Shown: positions 5,558 through 9,051 of the stretch, piece by piece
Layout: each line of letters begins with the position of its first letter
Numbering within the stretch: the stretch's first letter is position 1
NCBI GenBank assembly: GCA_003552275.1
Contig: PUKL01000108.1
Coordinates: 1 to 9,051 of the forward strand
Direction of reading: 5' to 3'
DNA: 9,051 nt
DNA from: Mollicutes bacterium
GTDB lineage: Bacteria > Bacillota_I > Bacilli_A > Izemoplasmatales > Izemoplasmataceae
Program-made: the position numbers and the translations under genes
Notes under the pieces: generated by a model
Seen by the model: the letters and a program-made list of their open reading frames with translations, nothing else
What the model was told of the DNA's origin: nothing
The model's database searches: none

Positions 5558-5597
5558 CCGCCGCGGGGCGATTTTTGGGTCGCCCCGAGGAAGGCGG
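5558..5597. promoter_or_regulatory. Large inverted repeat between divergent promoters
   Basis: Eight-bp arms CGGGGCGA/TCGCCCCG (5564-5571 and 5580-5587) around an 8-nt loop, flanked by further arms CCGCC/GGCGG (5558-5562 and 5593-5597). There is no T run on either side, so it is not a terminator. It sits between the VOC promoter and the sigma-operon promoter and could be an operator site shared by both. Confidence 0.5.
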
Positions 5598-5642
5598 CCT
5601 TTCGCTTTCGCATCTCTGGCGAGAAGAGCCGTGATTTCTCTA

Positions 5643-5651
5643 TGTTATAAT
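5643..5651 (+). promoter_or_regulatory. Extended -10 promoter of the sigma-factor operon
   Basis: TG-T-TATAAT (TATAAT at 5646-5651), 64 nt before the sigma-factor start. No convincing -35 is present. No clear ECF-type -35 (AAC motif) was found upstream, so autoregulation is not visible here. Confidence 0.65.
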
Positions 5652-5703
5652 GGGATTTGTGATTTTTCGGGAATTTTCGACGGATTCTTTGTATATATGG
5701 GTG

Positions 5704-5710
5704 AAGGAGG
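5704..5710 (+). promoter_or_regulatory. Ribosome binding site that decides the sigma-factor start
   Basis: AAGGAGG 5 nt before ATG 5716-5718. This overrides the in-frame upstream ATG at 5650, which overlaps the -10 element. Confidence 0.85.
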
Positions 5711-5715
5711 ACAGT

Positions 5716-6240
5716 ATGACAAAAGACGACGCGAACTTCGACTTCGAGGCCGTCATGGAACGGCACTACACAGAAATTTTCCACTATCTGCGCAAACAGG
5801 CCGCCGACACCGAAGACGCCAAAGACCTCACACAAGACGTGTTCATGAAGGCTTTCTCCAAGAAGCACACCTACGATTCCGAAAAAGCGTCGGTCCGCAC
5901 CTGGCTCTACCGCATCGCGCACCATACGGCGGTGAACCACTTGCGAAAGGCGGAAAACGCGAAAAGAACGGAAGGCGACCCGCAAAGCTTCGTGAAGGAT
6001 GCGGCAAGCGAAGACATCCTCGAGCGACTGATCCAGGATGAAGATGTCTCCCACATCATATCCCTCATGCGCACATGTCTGAACAAGAAACACTTCCGGA
6101 TCATGAACCTCTACTTCTTTTCCGAATTGAACGTTCCCGAGATCGCACAGACCATGGCGATCCCCGAAAAGACCGTCTATAACACCATCAACCGGTCGAT
6201 CAAGAAAATCAAGAACGAACTGGGGGTAACGAACACATGA
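5716..6240 (+). CDS. ECF-type RNA polymerase sigma factor
   Basis: 174 residues, a typical ECF length with only regions 2 and 4. Region 2 (about 11-80) contains the core-binding DLTQDVFMKAF (37-47) and the -10 recognition segment RTWLYRIAHHTAVNHLRK (61-78). Region 4 (about 112-168) has a helix-turn-helix, ELNVPEIAQTMAIPEKTVYN (137-156), followed by a basic helix for -35 recognition. It should direct RNA polymerase to a small regulon, usually envelope or stress genes. Its TGA stop overlaps the ATG of the next gene (ATGA, 4 nt), which implies translational coupling to a regulator. The promoters elsewhere in the window look like ordinary sigma-A promoters, so its targets are probably outside the window. 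Confidence 0.93.
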   Translation: MTKDDANFDFEAVMERHYTEIFHYLRKQAADTEDAKDLTQDVFMKAFSKKHTYDSEKASVRTWLYRIAHHTAVNHLRKAENAKRTEGDPQSFVKDAASEDILERLIQDEDVSHIISLMRTCLNKKHFRIMNLYFFSELNVPEIAQTMAIPEKTVYNTINRSIKKIKNELGVTNT

Positions 6241-7529
6241 ACAAACACCGTCGAAAAAAGCAGATTTCCGACCAGGAAATCGAATCGTTCAAGGCGATGG
6301 AAATCGAAAAAATCAAGGCGAGAATCTCCGCCGAGCCTTCCAAGAAGAGGCCCAAACGCAAACTCCTCTTTGTCAACGGTGCGGTCGGTCTTGTATTGCT
6401 CGTTCTCGGCTTGTTCTTGTTTTGGCCCGACAGGGGAGAACCTGCAAACGACGCCTACACCTTCACGAAGCTCAGCGAGACGGCCTACATCCTCGAAGTG
6501 CAGGATGACGACTTCTCCTTCGCCTTCTACTACGACTTCGACATCGTCAAAATGGGAGAACGAAAGAACCATGATGATGTCTTCGACTATCATGTGCCTT
6601 TCGTCTATGCGAGCGAGAGCATCGTCGAGACCTTCGATATCGAAATGGACCTCTTCCGTCATGATCGCTTCAACTACTATCTGGAAATCGTCGTGAACGA
6701 CGATGTCCGTCATCTCGAAGTCAACTACTTCAAGCACCACCTCGACCCCGTGATGTTGGACCACCTCGACATCGAGGATTTCGAGGTCGATCTGCAGTCG
6801 CTCAACACCTGGCTCCAAGACTATCCTCCCGTGCAAGTCGATGAAAATGTCGAAATCTATGAGCCGCACCCGGACGCATTGACCCGCGAAGACTCGCGGG
6901 AGAAAGCGAACTACCTGGCCTATGTCGAACACTACTACACAAAAGAGAACACCTATGGTGAAGAAGACATCGCCAAGGAACCGAAACCGGCCTACTTCCT
7001 GCATCGTCATCAGCTGCTCGTAAACGATGCGGGGACCGTCCTCGACACTGATTTCGTCACGGCATACGCCTACGGAGACGTCGATGAGCTTCCCGAACAC
7101 TTGCAGGAGTTCAACCACAACCGCTTCTTCGCTTTCTACCCCGTGGGACGCGATCGCCCCTACATCGGATCGGCACTCGATTACGACAAAGAGAGCCACG
7201 GTTTTCACGGCTTCTTCCGGATGCAGCTCTACGAAAGGGAAACGCCCTATGTCTACAGTGTCATCTATCTCGATCACGCCCCCGACGCCTTGGACGATGT
7301 CCATTCCGTATCAATCGACTACACCCTGACGGAAGCCTTCGATCACGCCGAGGGCACACTCACCGAAGAGACGTTCGTCTTCAACCGGGCCTTGGTCCTG
7401 CCGCCGCAGCGCGTACCCGTTGAAGTCTCCGAGACTTCCGGATTGCAGGATGTCTTTGCGGAACTGAGAATCAGGCTCTTCGATGAAGAAGGCTCCTTGG
7501 TGAAAGACTATGATGTCATAACTCCCTGA
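6237..7529 (+). CDS. Single-pass membrane protein, probable anti-sigma factor
   Basis: 430 residues. A short, highly basic cytoplasmic N-terminus (1-42, with a helix around EIESFKAMEIEKIKARI) is followed by one membrane helix (about 43-63) and a roughly 365-residue extracytoplasmic domain rich in Asp, Glu, His and aromatic residues. There is no Cys in the protein, so it is not a zinc-type (HxxxCxxC) anti-sigma factor. The role is inferred from topology and from the 4-nt overlap with the ECF sigma gene, the usual arrangement for a membrane anti-sigma that releases its sigma on an outside signal. The ribosome binding site is weak, consistent with coupling. I do not recognise the outer domain. 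It ends just before a strong terminator. Confidence 0.7.
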   Translation: MNKHRRKKQISDQEIESFKAMEIEKIKARISAEPSKKRPKRKLLFVNGAVGLVLLVLGLFLFWPDRGEPANDAYTFTKLSETAYILEVQDDDFSFAFYYDFDIVKMGERKNHDDVFDYHVPFVYASESIVETFDIEMDLFRHDRFNYYLEIVVNDDVRHLEVNYFKHHLDPVMLDHLDIEDFEVDLQSLNTWLQDYPPVQVDENVEIYEPHPDALTREDSREKANYLAYVEHYYTKENTYGEEDIAKEPKPAYFLHRHQLLVNDAGTVLDTDFVTAYAYGDVDELPEHLQEFNHNRFFAFYPVGRDRPYIGSALDYDKESHGFHGFFRMQLYERETPYVYSVIYLDHAPDALDDVHSVSIDYTLTEAFDHAEGTLTEETFVFNRALVLPPQRVPVEVSETSGLQDVFAELRIRLFDEEGSLVKDYDVITP

Positions 7530-7546
7530 GGAAGGGGATGCATAGG

Positions 7547-7576
7547 AAAAGAGGGTGTCTCGGACACCCTCTTTTT
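7547..7576 (+). terminator. Rho-independent terminator of the sigma operon
   Basis: Perfect 13-bp stem (7547-7559 with 7563-7575), 3-nt TCG loop and a five-T run partly in the stem. Four As on the left arm give a short T run on the minus strand too, so it may also act as a second barrier to leftward transcription from the permease gene. Confidence 0.93.
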
Positions 7577-7610
7577 GGTTGTGACATGAGCGCTGCGCGC
7601 CTCGGAGACG

Positions 7611-7642
7611 AAAAAACCGCACCCCCGAATGCAGGGTGCGGT
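7611..7642 (-). terminator. Rho-independent terminator of the permease gene
   Basis: Nine-bp stem ACCGCACCC/GGGTGCGGT (7634-7642 with 7616-7624), 9-nt loop, then six Ts on the minus strand. It lies 12 nt past the stop codon at 7655. Confidence 0.92.
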
Positions 7643-7654
7643 GGTGGGGCTTGT

Positions 7655-8620
7655 TCATCCTTTGATGCTGCCATTATCATCGGTGCCGACGTTCATCCGC
7701 GGATCGAGGAAGCGGTAGAATATGTCGATGATGACGGTGACTCCGAGCGCGATGAGGCAATAGAACATGATGACGAGGGTCACCGGCTCCGGCTCGATGG
7801 AGACATAGTATATGTTCATGAACGGCAGGAAGATGTTATGGAAAAGCCACGCGGAGACGCCCCCGACATTATAGACGATCTCGACGATGAAACTGCTCAC
7901 GAGGGCATAGAGGATCGCACTGGGGAGTTCCGGCATCATGGAGACGGTCGCATCCTTGATCAGATGGCGGGTGACGACTTGGCGACGGTTCAGTCCCTTC
8001 ACCTTGAGCAAGAGGAGATGGTCGTTCTGGAAGAGCTCTCTGAGTTCGGCGCGGATGATCCTCATGATGTTGCCGAGCGGAATGGCGCTTGTCACAAAGA
8101 CCGGCAAGATGAATCCTTTCAGTCTTTCTCCGAGCGGGTCGGTGAGATCAGGCATGCTCGGCGGCAGAAGAGGCCCCCAACGCATCGGGGAGGCGAACTG
8201 GACCATGAGTATACTGATCATGATGTAGGGTGGGATCGAACACAAGACAAGAATGACACCTTGGATGATTTTGTCGAAGAGGCTGTTGTGCTTGAGAGCG
8301 GCCATGATGCCCAATAACATGCCGAAGAACGTGTAAAAAAAGAAGGCCAAGATGTTCAAGCGAAGCGTGAGCCACATCCGGCTGTTCAGGGTTTCCCAGA
8401 CGTCATCACCCCTACGATCCGTGCCCCAGTTCCATTCGGTGACGATGAGCTTCACATATTCCCAGTAACTCTCCCAAGTCGTCGCGACATCCGACCAGAA
8501 AGGGTCACGCGGCACAAAACGACGCATCATGACAAAAGTCATGATGAAATAGCTGATCGTCATGATCACCACAAGCGTCAAAAAAAGCAAAATTATGCGT
8601 TTCACAATGTAGGCAGCCAT
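7655..8620 (-). CDS. ABC transporter permease, OppB/DppB type
   Basis: 321 residues, about the usual length for the family. About six membrane segments (near 8-30, 86-108, 117-140, 170-188, 232-255, 280-303) with a large outer loop after the first, as in OppB/DppB. The ATPase-contacting EAA loop is seen at about 190-224: RAELRELFQND then KVKGLNRRQVVTRHLIKDA, the counterpart of the ARAKGLS...HALRNA consensus. The C-terminus has the family DPR motif (307-309). It should form half of the membrane channel of an importer for peptides, or another substrate of this class (nickel, sugars). The ATG at 8618-8620 follows AGGGGGG by 7 nt. It has its own promoter and terminator. The OppC, ATPase and binding-protein partners are not in the window. 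Confidence 0.92.
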   Translation of the reverse strand: MAAYIVKRIILLFLTLVVIMTISYFIMTFVMMRRFVPRDPFWSDVATTWESYWEYVKLIVTEWNWGTDRRGDDVWETLNSRMWLTLRLNILAFFFYTFFGMLLGIMAALKHNSLFDKIIQGVILVLCSIPPYIMISILMVQFASPMRWGPLLPPSMPDLTDPLGERLKGFILPVFVTSAIPLGNIMRIIRAELRELFQNDHLLLLKVKGLNRRQVVTRHLIKDATVSMMPELPSAILYALVSSFIVEIVYNVGGVSAWLFHNIFLPFMNIYYVSIEPEPVTLVIMFYCLIALGVTVIIDIFYRFLDPRMNVGTDDNGSIKG

Positions 8621-8647
8621 CGTGTGTCCCCCCTAGTTGTGCGATGG

Positions 8648-8671
8648 CGGGAGTCCATCCTTGGTCTCCCG
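8648..8671 (-). other. Leader hairpin 2 of the permease mRNA
   Basis: CGGGAG/CTCCCG (8666-8671 with 8648-8653), a symmetric A-A mismatch, CCA/TGG and an AGGA tetraloop on the minus strand. It lies 14 nt upstream of the ribosome binding site. There is no T run, so it is not a terminator. Confidence 0.6.
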
Positions 8672-8685
8672 TGAATCAGCCTCCT

Positions 8686-8705
8686 TCAATCCATTAAGGG
8701 ATTGA
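8686..8705 (-). other. Leader hairpin 1 of the permease mRNA
   Basis: Seven-bp stem TCAATCC/GGATTGA (8699-8705 with 8686-8692), 6-nt loop, near the predicted 5' end of the transcript. It is directly followed by an AAGGAGG-like sequence (8680-8686) that is not used by any obvious ORF. Confidence 0.55.
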
Positions 8706-8717
8706 GTCTTGAAATCC

Positions 8718-8746
8718 ATACTATATCAGTTTTGTGAACCCGTCAA
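8718..8746 (-). promoter_or_regulatory. Promoter of the permease gene at 7655-8620
   Basis: TTGACG (8741-8746), 17-bp spacer, TAGTAT (8718-8723) on the minus strand. Transcription would begin near 8711, giving a roughly 90-nt leader. This makes the permease a unit separate from its upstream paralogue. Confidence 0.75.
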
Positions 8747-8748
8747 TA

Positions 8749-8764
8749 TCATTTTGTCATTTTG
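8749..8764. repeat. Tandem 8-bp repeat (tcattttg x2) next to the -35
   Basis: Two perfect head-to-tail copies, 8749-8756 and 8757-8764, ending 2 bp from the -35 element of the permease promoter. This is a suitable position for an activator or a response-regulator binding site. Confidence 0.45.
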
Positions 8765-8769
8765 AATAT

Positions 8770-8783
8770 CGAAAACGCTTTTA
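8770..8783 (-). promoter_or_regulatory. Possible catabolite-response (cre-like) site
   Basis: On the minus strand TAAAAGCGTTTTCG differs at two positions from the cre consensus TGWAANCGNTNWCA bound by CcpA in Bacillota. It is centred about 30 bp upstream of the -35, where CcpA sites can activate. The match is imperfect. Confidence 0.25.
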
Positions 8784-8872
8784 TTGCGCCATCCTGCACT
8801 GTTTAGCTTGTGAAATGCAAATCATTCTCTTCTTTTTTTTGGGGAGCACGGATTCACAGGGAGGGACATCAA

Positions 8873-9051
8873 TCAACTGATCGTGTTGTTCTCGCTGGTG
8901 AGGGTCATCCTCGGATCCATGAAACGATAGACGATGTCGATCAAGAACCCGACCCCGAGAGCGAGCGCGGCATAGAAAATCACGATGAGCATTGTCGGCT
9001 CGATATCGATGTTCACATAGTAGGCGTCCAAGAACGGCTGGAACATCGAAT
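8873..9051 (-). CDS. Second ABC permease of OppB/DppB type, C-terminal part
   Basis: The last 58 codons of a gene that enters from the right edge. The translation SMFQPFLDAYYVNIDIEPTM leads into a final membrane helix (about LIVIFYAALALGVGFLIDIV) and then YRFMDPRMTL. It aligns without gaps to residues 264-311 of the permease at 7655-8620 (LPFMNIYYVSIEPEPV...YRFLDPRMNV), so the two are tandem paralogues. The TGA stop is at 8873-8875. No U-tailed terminator is seen between it and the next promoter, so read-through into the second permease is possible. Confidence 0.9.
   Translation of the reverse strand, partial: SMFQPFLDAYYVNIDIEPTMLIVIFYAALALGVGFLIDIVYRFMDPRMTLTSENNTIS

Noticed and set aside
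5650..5715. 22-residue N-terminal extension of the sigma factor
   Set aside because: The upstream ATG overlaps the -10 box and has no ribosome binding site, whereas 5716 follows AAGGAGG by 5 nt.
5533..6093. 186-codon minus-strand ORF across the sigma-factor gene and the divergent promoter region
   Set aside because: It would read through the VOC promoter and overlaps sigma regions 2 and 4 antisense, with no supporting signals.
6177..7304. 375-codon minus-strand ORF opposite the anti-sigma candidate
   Set aside because: Composition is dominated by Val, Ile, Glu and Asp, as expected from the complement of acidic codons. There is no ribosome binding site, and the plus-strand gene is coupled to the sigma factor.
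5716..7529. UGA read as tryptophan (Mycoplasma code)
   Set aside because: TGA forms the ATGA stop-start overlap at 6237-6240 and ends several genes just before terminators, and tryptophan is encoded by TGG throughout.
7538..8317. 259-codon plus-strand ORF opposite the permease
   Set aside because: It starts within the sigma-operon terminator region and is opposite clear permease motifs; its Asp/Glu/His-rich translation is a shadow of membrane-helix codons.
8621..8711. T-box riboswitch in the permease leader
   Set aside because: The two hairpins lack the conserved T-box sequence (AGGGTGG-type) and there is no terminator/antiterminator pair.
1..9051. CRISPR array, insertion sequence or attachment site
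   Set aside because: No regularly spaced repeats, transposase-like ORF or terminal inverted repeats were seen, and the tRNA-Lys has no duplicated 3' end within the window.

Overview
This 9,051-base window looks like a bacterial chromosome segment from a Gram-positive-type (Bacillota or Mycoplasmatota-like) organism of roughly balanced G+C. The basis is near-consensus sigma-A promoters (TTGACA/TATAAT with 16-18 bp spacing), strong AGGAGG-type ribosome binding sites, U-tailed hairpin terminators after most genes, SdpI-family and DUF3137-type proteins, and an Opp/Dpp-type permease. TGA is a genuine stop (for example in the ATGA overlap at 6237-6240), so the Mycoplasma code does not apply. The species cannot be named from the sequence.

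Layout, left to right. 1-119 (-): start of a lipoprotein, preceded by a roughly 230-nt leader (120-350) with a strong promoter, a 19-codon ORF and a terminator-like hairpin. 494-1789 (-): DUF3137-type membrane protein with its own promoter and terminator. 2012-2084 (-): tRNA-Lys(CUU) with promoter and terminator. 2179-2577 (-): SdpI-family membrane protein, downstream of 2731-3624 (-), a leaderless protein with a carboxypeptidase-regulatory-like domain. 3755-4732 (-): secreted repeat-containing protein whose mRNA begins with a cyclic-di-GMP-I (GEMM-I) riboswitch at 4755-4817. 5126-5494 (-): small VOC/glyoxalase-fold protein. 5716-7529 (+): the only plus-strand operon, an ECF sigma factor overlapping by 4 nt a single-pass membrane protein that is probably its anti-sigma factor. 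7655-8620 (-) and 8873-9051 (-, partial): two paralogous OppB/DppB-type ABC permeases in tandem, separated by a promoter and a structured leader.

The window is a set of short, independently transcribed units rather than one pathway. The common theme is the cell envelope: lipoprotein, membrane proteins, secreted protein, peptide-type importer and an envelope-sensing sigma/anti-sigma pair. The best-supported and most interesting element is the c-di-GMP riboswitch on the secreted protein, which ties an exported, probably adhesive or matrix-like protein to second-messenger signalling. The least explained elements are the ORF-plus-attenuator leader at 230-385, the large cysteine-free anti-sigma candidate, and the hairpin-rich leader of the first permease.
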